A stretch of DNA of 64,000 bases from Phyllostachys edulis. Its lineage: Eukaryota > Streptophyta > Magnoliopsida > Poales > Poaceae. Location of the stretch: contig CM070563.1 of NCBI GenBank assembly GCA_036346405.1, positions 31,072,816-31,136,815 on the forward strand, read 5' to 3'. The translations under genes and the position numbers were made by a program. The notes below the pieces were generated by a model. The model saw nothing but the letters and a program-made list of their open reading frames with translations. It did not search any database and was not told the DNA's origin. Below are positions 23,312 through 34,336 of this stretch, in pieces; the stretch's first letter is position 1; every line of letters begins with the position of its first letter.

Positions 23312-24057
23312 ATCCTGACCGTAGTAACCCAAGCTTGGTCGTTATTAGGATATTTTGGAAACCTTATTTTCAAAATATCAAATGGTTTATAAGCTTAAGT
23401 AAATTCTCTAAGTTTACTTCTTACCTATCTTAGCTTTCTTATCTCATCTCGCTCTCTTTTGAGTTTTAAAAGTTGTTTCCTCTCTTCCTTTCAAAAGATA
23501 GTGTTATCGTTTAATTGGGTTTTGGGAGAACCAATGAGATTGGCGAATTGAAGTGTGAGCTGCCCATTACAAGGTTTTGAAGTTCGAGTCGGTGATTGAC
23601 GAGGAGCTTGAATGCTGAAATCTGGACAGCAAGCATCAAATTTCGCACAGCGATCTCAAAGGTTTCTAATTAGGATAGATAATGAGAGGATAATTCAACT
23701 AAAACTTGTGGGAATAAAAGGGTAAGATGTGATACTAGTTAGCTAAGTATCTAACACTTATCTCGCTGATTTAGCATTGCTCTTTAGTACCATTAGATCT
23801 CACCTTACAATCTGATTTTTGTCTTCTCGATCAATTACTCGTTTATTCAATACGGGTTAGTTGTGTTGAGAAGTTGAGCCTTGCTTTTGGTGATCCTTTG
23901 CTGTTTTTAGAGTCTTTTATAAGCTTTTTAAAGTTTAATTACTCGCTGTTTTTGGCTTTCGATTTGGGCGATATTCCATTCCCCTAGTCGTTAGCTTTTG
24001 CTTTCTTTAAAGCTTTGTTTTTCGGGTTTAGTTGCTAACCAAATTTCATTGTAACAG

Positions 24058-25518
24058 ATGGCGGGCCTTTTCAGAGCGGCCGAGGCCAGGCAGCTGGTCC
24101 GGACGAGGAGCTTCCTCCTCCTCCGACCATGGCCGAGGTTCTTCTTCAGATAGAGCGCAACCGTGCGGATGACAGGAGAGTTCTACTGGACGTCATCGCG
24201 CGCAACACCACTGCCCTTACCGGAGCTTCAGGATCTGGGCAAGGGAATGCCCATCAGCCGCGTGGAGGACTCACGGAGTTTCTTCGTACCCAGCCCCCCC
24301 ACCTTTTCCCGGTCTGAGGACCCATTGGATGCAGACGATTGGCTTCGTCTGGTGGAGCGGAAGCTCCGCATCGCGCAGTGCCAGGAGCACGAGAAGGCGC
24401 TATTTGCATCGCACCAGCTTGAGGGTGTAGCTTTGTCATGGTGGGAGAGTTTCCTCGCCATGCATCCCGCAGACCACACCGTCTCTTGGGAGGAGTTTCG
24501 TACTGCCTTCCGTCGATCTCATATCCCTGCCGGCTTGATGGAAATCAAGAAGCAGGAGTTTCTTGCGCTCAAGCAAGGGCGTAGCTCAGTCATGGAGTAT
24601 GTATACGAGTTCAACCATCTAGCTCATTATGCTCCAGAGGATGTGGCCACTGATATGGCTAAGCAAGCCAAGTTCAGGCGTGGCTTGTCTGAGGAGCTTA
24701 AGGACAAGCTATCCATTGTCGACTTCCCTGATTTCCAGACCTTGGTCGACAAGGCCATCGTTGCTGAGCATGCTGCTCGAGAGCTTATGGATTCCCGCAA
24801 GCGCAAGTGGGAGGCCCACAAGTCATCGAGGCGATTCTTCCGTCCCCCGCTTGGCGATCTCGAAGTACCGGCCTCGATCTTGGCGCCCCGAGGTCACCCT
24901 TGTCCCTCGTTCATCGCGAGCCGTGTCGATCCGTGCACTGCGAGTCAGCAGAGCGGTCCCCGCAACCCGGCCGCCGGGGTCACTTGCTTTTCTTGCAACC
25001 AGAAGGGGCATTATGCGAACCAGTGCCCTAAAAAGACAGGAGCAGCCCCTCGTCCTAATGGAGGACGCGGGCCAGGAGGTGGTTCTTCTCAGGACCAGAA
25101 GATCGTCCCGGCTACCCAAGGCATGGGTAGCGGTCGCGTCAACACCATCACCGCAGAGGAGGCTCAGGAGGCACCCGACGTCGTGCTAGGTACGCTTTCT
25201 GTTAACTTTCATCCTGCTACTGTCTTGTTTGATTCAGGAGCATCTCATTCCTTTGTTTCTGAGTCTTTTTCCGCTGTTGGTGAGCTTCTTTTCTCTCCAT
25301 TGTCAGTCCCGCTACTCATTCGCTCTCCTGGTTCGGAGTTGAGAGCTGAATCTGAGTATAGGGATGTTCCTATCGAGATCGAAGGAGTAGGATTCTTAGC
25401 AAACCTTATCCTTCTCCATTCAGCGAGTCTAGATGTAATTCTTGGCATGGATTGGTTGTCTCAGCACATGGGACAAATCGATTCGCCAGAAGCTCATCTC
25501 TATCTAGTCCCTCCATGA
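24058..25518 (+). pseudogene. gag: Gypsy Y gag and protease
   Basis: ATG 24058 matches the ATG at 10666, but the first ~100 codons change frame more than once. From 24163 one frame stays open to 25518. The gag core (PLDADDWLRLVERKLRIAQC ... LSWWESF ... SVMEYVYEFNHLAHYAPED) spans about 24310-24640. The knuckle CFSCNQKGHYANQC lies at about 24985-25026, inside a proline/glycine-rich linker. The protease (LFDSGASHSF, catalytic D-S-G from 25231; ILGMDWLSQHMGQID near 25440) follows. The frame ends about 14 residues after that motif, before RT, so RT is now in a separate frame. Confidence 0.9.
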
Positions 25519-25589
25519 AAGGTTAAGCTTTTCACCGGTTTGCTAGGTCCGCATCTCTTCGCTTGAGCGAAGCCGCTCTAGATATTAGC

Positions 25590-26932
25590 GAAGCCCCAAC
25601 AGTTTGTGACTTCGTTGATGTCTTTCCTTGAGATCTTCAGGGATGCCACCCGTTCGAGACCTCGAGTTTGTTATCGAGTTGGCTCCGGTGCACCGCCCTA
25701 TCTCAAAGAGGCCTTATCGGATGCCACCGAACGAGTTGGTAGAGTTGAAGAAGCAGTTAAGTGAGCTTCAAGAGAAGGGTTTCATCCGCCCTAGCTCATC
25801 TCCGTGGGGTTGTCCGGCTTTCTTCGTAAAGAAGAAGGACGATACTTTACGCATGTGCGTTGATTACCGCCCACTTAATGAAGTGACGGTAAAGAACAAG
25901 TATCCCTTGCCCCGCATTGACGATCTCTTCGATCAATTAACTGGAGCTCGAGTTTTCTCCAAGATTGATTTGAGAGTGGGATATCATCAGGTTCGGATTC
26001 GACCTGAGGATATTCCAAAGACAGCATTCTCTACTCGCAATGGCTTGTATGAGTATACCGTCATGTCATTCGGCTTGACCAATGCTCCTGCCTTGTTCAT
26101 GAACCTCATGAATTCGGTATTCATGGAGTATTTGGATAAATTTGTCGTGGTCTTCATCGATGATATTCTTATCTACTCCAAGAACGATGAGGAACATGCC
26201 GAGCATCTGAAGCTTGTGTTAGGCAAGCTGCGTGAGCACCAGCTGTACGCGAAGTTCAGCAAGTGTGCATTCTGGTTGAAGGAAGTGGCTTTCTTAGGCC
26301 ATGTTCTTTCAGCAGGAGGCGTAGCCGTTGATCCTAGCAAGGTCAGCGATGTTCTTTCATGGAGTCAGCCCGCTTCGGTCACCGAAGTGCGGAGTTTTCT
26401 TGGTTTAGCGGGATACTATCGTCGCTTTATCGAGAACTTCTCCAAGATCGCGAAGCCGATGACGGAGTTGCTCAAGAAGGACAAGAAGTTCTTGTGGTCC
26501 GATGCTTGTGAGGAAAGCTTCCAAGTACTCAAGAAGCGTTTGACCACAGCTCCCGTTCTCGTTCTTCCCGATGTCCATCGAAGCTTCGATATCTATTGCG
26601 ATGCTTCTCGTCGAGGCCTCGGTTGTGTCCTTATGCAAGAAGGCAAGGTAGTGGCCTATGCATCAAGGCAATTGAGACCTCATGAACTCAACTACCCTAC
26701 CCATGATTTGGAGTTGGCTGCAGTGATTCATGCACTTAAGATTTGGCGACATTACCTAATCGGTAATCGTTGTGAAGTGTATTCGGATCACAAGAGCCTT
26801 AAGTATTTGTTCACCCAACCTGACCTGAACCTCAGGCAAAGGAGATGGTTGGAGTTGATCAAGGATTATGATATGGGTATTCACTACCATCCGGCAAGGC
26901 TAATGTCGTTCTTGATGCGCTTAGTCGCATAA
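25590..26932 (+). pseudogene. pol: Gypsy Y reverse transcriptase and RNase H
   Basis: This is the best preserved reading frame of the window, open from 25628 for 434 codons. RT carries LRMCVDYRPLNEVTVKNKYPLP, YHQVRIRPEDIPKTAFSTR, SFGLTNAPALF and the catalytic FIDDILIYS (about 26154-26180). The connection (VRSFLGLAGYYRRFI) leads into RNase H (YCDASRRGLGCVL, SDHKSLKYLF). The last ~10 codons are out of frame near 26890, where one G after CCGG and a GCTG-to-CTTG change appear to be errors. RT copies the RNA genome and RNase H removes the template. Confidence 0.92.
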
Positions 26933-28470
26933 GCGCATTGCAATGCCTTGTTGCTCAAGGAGCTTGACCCACTCTTGGAAGAATTTCAGCGTCTCAACTT
27001 GAGTTTAGTTGAGCATGGTTCTCTCGTTGCCTTGGTTGTGCAACCAACCTTGGTCGATCGGATCAAGTCCGCTCGGCGATCGGATGTTGGGTGAGCCACA
27101 TCAAGGAGAATGTCAAGAACGGAACAACCAAGTGCTTTTACGAGGATGAGCATGGTGTTGTGAGGTTCGAAACGCCTTGTGGTTCCAAAGGACATGGAAT
27201 TGCGGAATTTGATCCTCATGAAGCCCATGATTCGCCTTTATCCATTCATCCGGGGCCACAAAGATGTATCAAGATCTCCGCCAGAGATTTTGGTGGACCC
27301 GAATGAAGAGGGAGATTGCGAGTTCGTTCTTGAAGTGCGGCGTGTGTCGTCGTGTCAAGGCGAGCATCGGCGTCCGGCGGATCGCTTCACCTTTGCTGTC
27401 TTGGGAATGGAAGTGGGATTCGTCGGCATGGACTTTATCACCGATGCGCCTAACACAAAAGGGAAGGATTCCATTTGGGTCGTCATTGATCGGTTGACTA
27501 AAGTAACACATTTCTTGCGGTCTTGAGCTAAGATTTCTGTTGGTCAATTGGCGAGACCTCTATGTTTCCCGCATCATGTGCTTGCATGGTGTGCCCAAGA
27601 CGATTGTCTCGGATCGTGGTTCTCTTTTCACCTCTCGCTTTTGGCATAGTTTGCAAGAGGCTATGGGAACCGTCTTACCTTTAACACGGCATATCATCCC
27701 CAAACCGATGGTCGGACCGAGAGGGTCAACCAAGTTTTGGAAGACATGCTTCGTGCTTGTGTCCTTTCCTATGGGAAGCATTGGGAGAAATGCTTGCCAT
27801 TCACGAAGTTTTCTTATAACAACAGCTTTCGGGCCGGTCTCGGCATGGCACCTTCGAGGCCTTATGCGGAGAAAGTGTAGAACCCGTTGAACTGGTCGAG
27901 ACCGGTGAGAGACCTCTCTTTGGCGGACTCAATCAATGAGGCCGAGCGCCAAGTCCAAATTATTCGTGGCGTTTGCGCACGACTCAATCGAGCAAAAGAG
28001 CTATGCGGATCGCCGTCGGCGTGAGTTGCGTTTTGAGCCTAATGACTTTGTTTATCTCAAAGTCTCTCCTTTGAAGGGCCATCAACGTTTGGCGTCAAGG
28101 GCAAGTTAGCTCCTCGATATGTCGGTCCCTACGCGTTATCGAGAAGAAGGAGCTGTTGCCTATAAGTTGGAATTGCCACCTGCACTTGAGGGTACATGAT
28201 GTGTTCCTGTGTCCCAAATAAAGAAGTGCCTCGTGTTCCAAGCGAGGAAGCTCGTTGGAAACTCTCGATGTCAACCCGATTTGACCTATCGCGAGCACCT
28301 GTTACGCATACTCGATGAGGCTTGAGCGAAGAACTAGGAATCGTTCCATTAAGTTCCTTAAAGTTCGATTGGTCGAACCATTCCGAGGATGAGGCTACTT
28401 GGGAAAGAAAGATCGTCTGCGTGCGGACTATCCATCTTTCTTTACGAGTGAGCCAAATCTCGGGGCGAGA
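26933..28470 (+). pseudogene. pol: Gypsy Y integrase and chromodomain, multiply frameshifted
   Basis: Fragments in all three frames can be aligned by eye to the X integrase. They include the zinc-finger half (FLKCGVCRRVKAS near 27330), the core GMDFITDAPN...VVIDRLTKV (about 27425-27505), DRGSLFTSRFWHSLQEAMG (about 27610) and TERVNQ (about 27718-27735). GKLAPRYVGPY follows near 28098, then a chromodomain-like NHSEDEATWE segment near 28375-28405. There are at least five frame changes. Several lie at CTG/CCG sites, so part of the damage may be sequencing error. Confidence 0.85.
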
Positions 28471-28476
28471 TTCTGT

Positions 28477-28490
28477 AAGGGGGGAGATTT
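28477..28490 (+). promoter_or_regulatory. Polypurine tract of Gypsy Y
   Basis: AAGGGGGGAGATTT lies immediately before the LTR start at 28491. Confidence 0.92.
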
Positions 28491-29079
28491 TGTAACATCC
28501 CAAATACCTAAGCAGTGTTTGTTCAAATATAATTAAATGTGTAGAAATTAAAACTTTTCTCACATCTTGAAAACCCTAAAACTCTCATGAGATTCTTGTC
28601 CAAGAGTTGTGTAATCCAAAAACATAAGCTCTTGTTGACCAAAAGTCAAACTCATTTCCCATTTGTCACAAATCTTGTGCCAAACCCTTGGAGATATTTT
28701 TCCTTGGTCCTAAAGTTGATGTGGGACCCCTCTGAAAAATATCACAAGTTGTAAAACTTGTTTGATAAATTTTGGAGGTAAAACAATCCTTTGAACAACC
28801 TTAATGAATTTCCTGAGAAAAATGCATTACATAAAAACCTCTGGAAAATTTATGTGAGGTTAATCTTACCTTCAGCAAGCTCCAGTTAAAATTTCATGAA
28901 ATTTGGAGTTCAATTGCTATCCCAAACAATTCTACAAAGTCTCAGCTGTTAAAAACTAAATTTAAAATGGTGCACTGTTCCTTGGGCTGAGCCGTATTCA
29001 AATCTGGTCAAGCCCAACCCCATCGACCTCCTCCACAGCCAGCGCACCTCACTGACCTCCCTTCCCGCCTTGATGAGGT

Positions 29080-29840
29080 CGCAGCCGTTGGATTTACATC
29101 CAACCGCCACGACCTCCTCCGCGGTCAACACCACAAGGTCCTCTTCCACCCTGTTGAGGTCACAGCCCTTGGATCAAAGATCCATGGCCATGACCTCCCC
29201 TGTGTTTTAAACCTCAAAGACCTCCCTTTGCACCTTGTTGAGGTCGTAGCCGTTGGATTCAATCCAAAGGCCACGACCTCCTCCTCAAACATTCACAGTG
29301 AGGTCCTCCCACCTACATGAGGTCCACGACCCTTGGATCAAAGATCCATGGCCATGACCACCCTCACTTGTCAAAACCTTCAGACCTCTCCACCTTGTTG
29401 AGGTCGTAGCCGTTGGATTTAAATCCAAAGGCCACGACCTCCGTTGCAAATCATCGCAGCCCAGGACCTCCCCGCTTCAATTGTTGTGCGCCGTTGGATC
29501 AAATCCAACGACCCACAACCTCCCAAATAATTATCCGGCGCACAAAACCTCCCCATCTCATGTTGTGCACCGTTGGATTAAAATCCACAGTCACGACCTC
29601 CTCCTCGCTTTGTGCGCATCAGATCTCCCAGCGCACATGAGGTCGTAGCCGTTAGATGTAAATCTCACGGCCATGACCTCTCTTGTGCGTTCTTGCACGT
29701 CTAAGTCCTCCCTATCGTTATGTGCCCTTGGATTTAAATCCAAAGGCCATGACCTCCACATCTTGAGGCATGGCGTGCGCAAAGCGTTAAGTCCTCCAGA
29801 GGTCCGCACTGTTGGATTGAGATCCAACGCCTTGGACCTC
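29080..29840 (+). repeat. Array of about ten ~40-bp palindromes in the Y LTR
   Basis: Units recur about every 75-85 bp (near 29085, 29165, 29248, 29325, 29401, 29490, 29565, 29640, 29726 and 29805). Each has a core such as TTGGATTTAAATCCAA or TTGGATCAAAGATCCA, usually bordered by GCC/GGC and then GTCGT or CACGACCTCC. The unit at 29401-29440 is a near-perfect 40-bp hairpin: AGGTCGT pairs with ACGACCT, GCC with GGC, and the core with itself. Sequences differ between units while self-complementarity is kept. Y1 retains only the last units (about 1893-2075). Confidence 0.85.
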
Positions 29841-32163
29841 TAATCCCTTTTCCTTCTTGCATCTGCGTTATGGAAATCGGAGGGCCACGACCTCCCGTTC
29901 GAGATCGTGTGGTCGAACCTCCTCCCGGTCACTTAAAGCGTAACGGTTCAAACATAAAATCCGAGGCGAGGACCTCCCCATCCACTTAATCAGCGGTGGA
30001 TGTGAGGTCTTGTTCTTCTTCCACCTTGGGCGCCGCGTGCGAGCCATGGCAGTGGGCAAAGTCAGAGCCTTGTCACCTCCAACGGCTCTGCCCTGCAAGC
30101 ATTAAATGCGTGTCAGCCCTTTCCGCCCCTAGCCCATGTTCTGACCACCTACTCTGTCCCATCCGTCTTGTCCAAGTCCAGGACCTCCCATGGACCTCCC
30201 CATGGGCTAAACTCACCATGAGCTTAACCCGTGGTTCACAACCTCGTTTTGCCCTAGGTTTAAAACCCCCCCACTGTTTCTTTGGCTTCCTTTACACACC
30301 ATTGTTCCCTTGCTTGCACCCCTGTGCTTGTGAGCTCTAAACCACAGAAGCTTTCCTTGGCGCCATTGTTGGAGCTTGAAGCTCATGATGGACAAGGGTC
30401 CTGAGGTTTTCCTCCCTTTCTCTGTGCTTCTTTTGTGCCATGTCCTCTGTGATCATGTCTTAACTTGTTTAGTTTGGGCATTTTGCAGAGGTGGCCAAGG
30501 ATCTTGAAGTTGGAGCTTTGGCCGTGGAGCACCTTTCTTCCCGGACCGGTCCTTCCTCCTCGACCTCCTCGGCCCCTCTGGACCTCCTGGTAATCCTCTG
30601 GTAGTCCCTAGGCTTGGCACACGCTTGTATGAATCTTTGCGGAGCTCAATTTAGCTTCTTGTCATTTTTGCGTGTTGTGCTATCGGGCTCCTCTCGGCTC
30701 GTCGGCGTTCAAGGCCATTGCCGTCGTTGAGAGGAGGACCATAGTGTCTTAACCCTATTGCGCACACGTTGGTGTCCTTGGTTGTCGCCATGAGTGCGCA
30801 TCGCCGCGAAGACCATTTCTTCTTCGAGTTTTGTCGGACGAAGCAGCGGCAGCCGTTGTCGTTTAGGACAAAGATTTGCCGCTTTAAAAACCTCAATCAT
30901 TGTTAATCATTGGCGTGTCTTAACTGCCTTTAATCCCGCCCCGTGCTCGCATTTAAGACCTCTCGCGCGCGGACCTCCTTGTGTCCCGCGCGATTAACTT
31001 CATGTCCGAAGCGTGTCTGTGCTAAGCCTTAGGGCGCCGGCAGGGACGTCCTAGACCTCCTCCGAGGAAATCTGGCACGTCCAAGACCTCCCCTTGCGAA
31101 ATCGTGGCCGCCTAGACCTCCCACGGAGGTGCAGGGCGCAAGACCTCCGCGATTGGACCTCCTCGAGGTCATCTCTGCCGTTATGACCTCCCCGTGTGAT
31201 CTGAGCCGCTTATGTCCTCCCTGTGTTGATCGCAGCCGTTGAGGACCTCCCTCCCGTGTTGTGCCCCGTTGGATGTGCCATCAACGGCCATGACCTCCCC
31301 TCATCTCACGCGTGCGCGTTGCTGGGAGGTCCATGAACTCTGGACCTCACGAGCGCGTGCGCATTGTTCTCCTGGGAGGTCTGAGCCGTTAGATCTGAGA
31401 TCGGTGGCTCATGTCCTCCCCAGTCTTTTTGGTTTTTAGAAATTCCAGTGAACTCTTAATTTTAAACTGAAAAAGGTATGAACTTTAAAATTGCATAACT
31501 AATTCAATTTAAATCCAAATAGGGTGATTCAAATTTTGTTAGCTCTGGTTTGACCTGGGCTCCAATCTAAAAATAGTTATGAGCCCAGTTCAGCTCCAGA
31601 ACATGGTTTTGCAAATAGGTTTTAAAACTAACTTTAAATGTAGTGTTTAACTTGTAAAATACATAACTAATGCTCTGTAGATTATTTTTGAGTGAATCCA
31701 ACTTTGTTGGTTTCCTCTGTTAATGCTCTAAATGTTAGAATAGGATTTAGGCATGCCACTATTTTCAGAAAACTTTCTTGTGCATTTTAATTTTGTTCAA
31801 GTTCTTGTTTTTGAAAAATTATAGAAAGTGCAATATAGCTCCAAATGAGATGAACTCAATTGTGTTATTCATCTCATGAGGTGCTGGTTTTACTGTAACA
31901 ATCTCAGTATCACCACCTTTCTAGAAAATGTTGCCTCATAATTAAATTAGTGAATAGTGGCAGTTTGTATTTTTAGGGCTGAGCAGATTTGTTTTGCTCA
32001 TATCTTTTGCATTGAGAATCCAAATCAATTGGTTCTTATTGCTAAATTCCCTAAAAATCATCCTCTTGCTGCTGTAGAAATTTCCGAGAATTTGGAGTTC
32101 GGTTGCTGTGCTGTCTTTGTCATTTTCGTCGTTCTTATCGTTTCTTTTCGTCTTTTCGATTAG

Positions 32164-32249
32164 GTGTTGACGAGTGTGTTGATCCCGTGAGCGATCCTCA
32201 GCAACAATTTGACCAGCAACAGCAAGGCAAGCAGTTTGATCATATCCCC
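32164..32249 (+). other. Conserved LTR module 1, copy Y3
   Basis: Acceptor-like TTAG, a short acidic/glutamine-rich frame ending in QQGK, then TTGATCATAT, as in Y1 and Y2. Confidence 0.5.
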
Positions 32250-32531
32250 TCTATCGTCCCTTTACTTTAAAGGTTAATATATTGTTTTACTTGTATGTAT
32301 GCATGCTACTTTGTGTTAAAGTATCGCTAGCAAGCCTATAGTTGCATAATCTGTAGGAATTGTTCATCCTCTACTACCATGAGCCTAGGTTATTTGCTGT
32401 GGTTTGAGCTCGTTGGATGAGCTCTTATCACTTAGTAGTTTTATCATCCATTGGAAATGTCTTGTAGGACTTAGCCGTGCCGGCATACCAAAGGAAGTGT
32501 GCTAAATCATGTGGCGAAAAGGCAGTCTGAC

Positions 32532-32600
32532 GTGTGGGTACATTGGTACACCCCTGCAGGGTTAAAACTATTCGAATAGCCTCGTCCTAGGTTATGGACA
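32532..32600 (+). repeat. Conserved LTR module 2, copy Y3
   Basis: CCCTGCAGGG, CTATTCGAATAG and CCTCGTCCTAGG, identical to Y1. Confidence 0.87.
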
Positions 32601-32917
32601 CGCTCGGATACGCCCCGTGAGAACTAGACTACAACCTTTAATTAAAATTGACATGGGTGGTATGAATGGGTAATTCATGCTATTGTTGTGGTGGCTATTG
32701 GGTTAGTCACTTCCAGGTTGTTCATGTGTTGTTATTATGTTATTATCTCGTTGTTACTTCAACAATTAAAAATGCTTTGCCAAATTGCTTTCAATCTATT
32801 ACATTATTGCAAATGAAAACTTGCTTTATGCTAAAAACGAGTCCAAAGCCTCATCCACTTAAACAAAGCTTGCATGTAGTTAAACTATAGTTACGTTATA
32901 CTACACGTCGGTCTTGT

Positions 32918-32934
32918 GAGTACATTTTGTACTC
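32918..32934 (+). other. Conserved LTR module 3 (hairpin), copy Y3
   Basis: GAGTAC-ATTTT-GTACTC, a perfect 6-bp stem with a 5-base loop. Confidence 0.77.
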
Positions 32935-33364
32935 ATTTGCTTTGCTTAATAACTTTGTTGCAGAGGAGGTAGAGCCCAAAGGGCTTTACTTTTGTGAGTC
33001 TTGATGGTTGGGAAAGCGACTAGCTTGGCGGTCGGTCGATTGCCTTGTGGGTGAAGGCACACTTTGGTTGGCTCTTGTTTTGGGCCATCTCTATGGCACT
33101 TTTGCTTCATTGTTATCTTAGTAGTCTTGTTGTTATTTGGCGGTCGGCCTCTCTTTTGTAATAACTATCCTTTATGTATATTAACTTCGGTTGGTTGCTT
33201 GTTACATTCTATGTGTTGAATGGAATTGATGCAATTTTTTGTAAAGAGTTGTGTGTCTTGCATTCTTGGGAAGTACATATATCTCGAGGCAGGTTTATTT
33301 AGTTGATAATACTAGGGTCAATTGGATGACTAAGTATTATGAGCCTAATAAATCGGGTCTCACA

Positions 33365-34336
33365 AAAGGTCAAAATACCATTGCACCTTCGCAAGAAGAA
33401 TGGTCACATTGTTGAGTTACGCTTCAGTAGAGCCAAGATTGAGAGGAAGGAGAGGATGAGTGCTTTGAGGACCATTAGAGGAGTTTCTTCACCTGCTATA
33501 GTCTCTAGAGCCAGACAGCCTGTTTTTTCTGCTAGACATAGGCCTAGGTTCGTAGATGACTTCTTTGACTCTTTTGGTGGCTCTAGGCAGCGTTCTGGTT
33601 TAGGATTTCGTGAGGAGAGACCGCGAGTAGCATCTAGACAGGGGGAGTACCGACCTTTTGGTAGGTCGATTCGGAGAGGTCTAGGTGGTTCTCGTGTGCG
33701 TTCTCATGATTTTGCTCCTAACCATTTTACTGCTGCTTCTACTGCTTTGCCTAAGCATCGTGTGACTCAGTACTGGATTCCCAAGTCTTTTATCACTAAC
33801 CCCAGTACTGAGGCACAGATGTTTCCTGTTCGTGCCTTATAGGTCCGTCGTGCGAGGAAGGAGGACATATGGCTTGTTGACTCCGGGTGTTCTCGACACA
33901 TGACTGGAGATTCTAGATGGTTCTCCTCCCTCACACGTGCATCCGGCAATGAATTAATCACATTTGGGGATGCTTCTCTGGGGGTGATGACTAAGGGCAC
34001 GGTCTTGGCGTCAACAACAAGTTCATGCTCAAGGATGTCGCTTTGGTAAGTAAGCTGAGGTATAATCTGCTTTTTGTTTCTCAGCTGCTTGATGAAGGTC
34101 AAGAGGTGAGATTTAAGAGTGGTGAGTGTAGAGTTCTAGATTCCTCGGGTGAGCTTGTTTTTGAGATCTCTAGGTTTGAGAAGATCTTTTGTGCTAATTT
34201 CCGTGTCTCTTCTGCTTCTAGCCCTAGGTGTCTTGTAGCCTCTGACTCCCATGATTTAGTGTTGTGGCATCGTAGGCTTGGTCACATAGGCCGACCACTT
34301 GACTAGAGTCGATGTGAGGATTTGATTAGAGGTTTG
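33365..34336 (+). pseudogene. SIRE-like Copia: gag C-terminus, protease, GAG-pre-integrase
   Basis: This resumes the outer Copia after the Y LTR. It has the second gag knuckle region (KKNGHIVE, with local frameshifts), an arginine-rich gag tail and a TAG at 33840-33842 shared with the duplicate at 13687. The protease is LVDSGCSRHMTGD (catalytic D from 33879). The GAG-pre-integrase region carries VLWHRRLGHIG, with a frame change near 34300. Unlike the duplicate, CAG is kept at the position of the private stop. The sequence then continues into integrase. Confidence 0.9.

Larger units (their letters stand above)
23294..28490 (+). mobile_element. Gypsy Y internal region (Tekay-like chromovirus)
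   Basis: The 5.2-kb interior runs from primer site to polypurine tract with gag, protease, RT, RNase H, integrase and chromodomain remnants on +. The RT-RNase H part is a long open frame, while the integrase part is heavily frameshifted. Codon use is GC-richer than in X. Confidence 0.92.
28491..33364 (+). repeat. Gypsy Y 3' LTR, complete (copy Y3)
   Basis: TGTAACATCCCAAATACC...ATCGGGTCTCACA, 4,874 bp, an unusually long LTR even with the 447-bp deletion. It starts after the polypurine tract and ends against Copia sequence AAAGGTC. Contents in order: AT-rich start, palindrome array (29080-29840), GACCTCC-rich region (to about 31420), then modules 1, 2 and 3. Confidence 0.93.
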
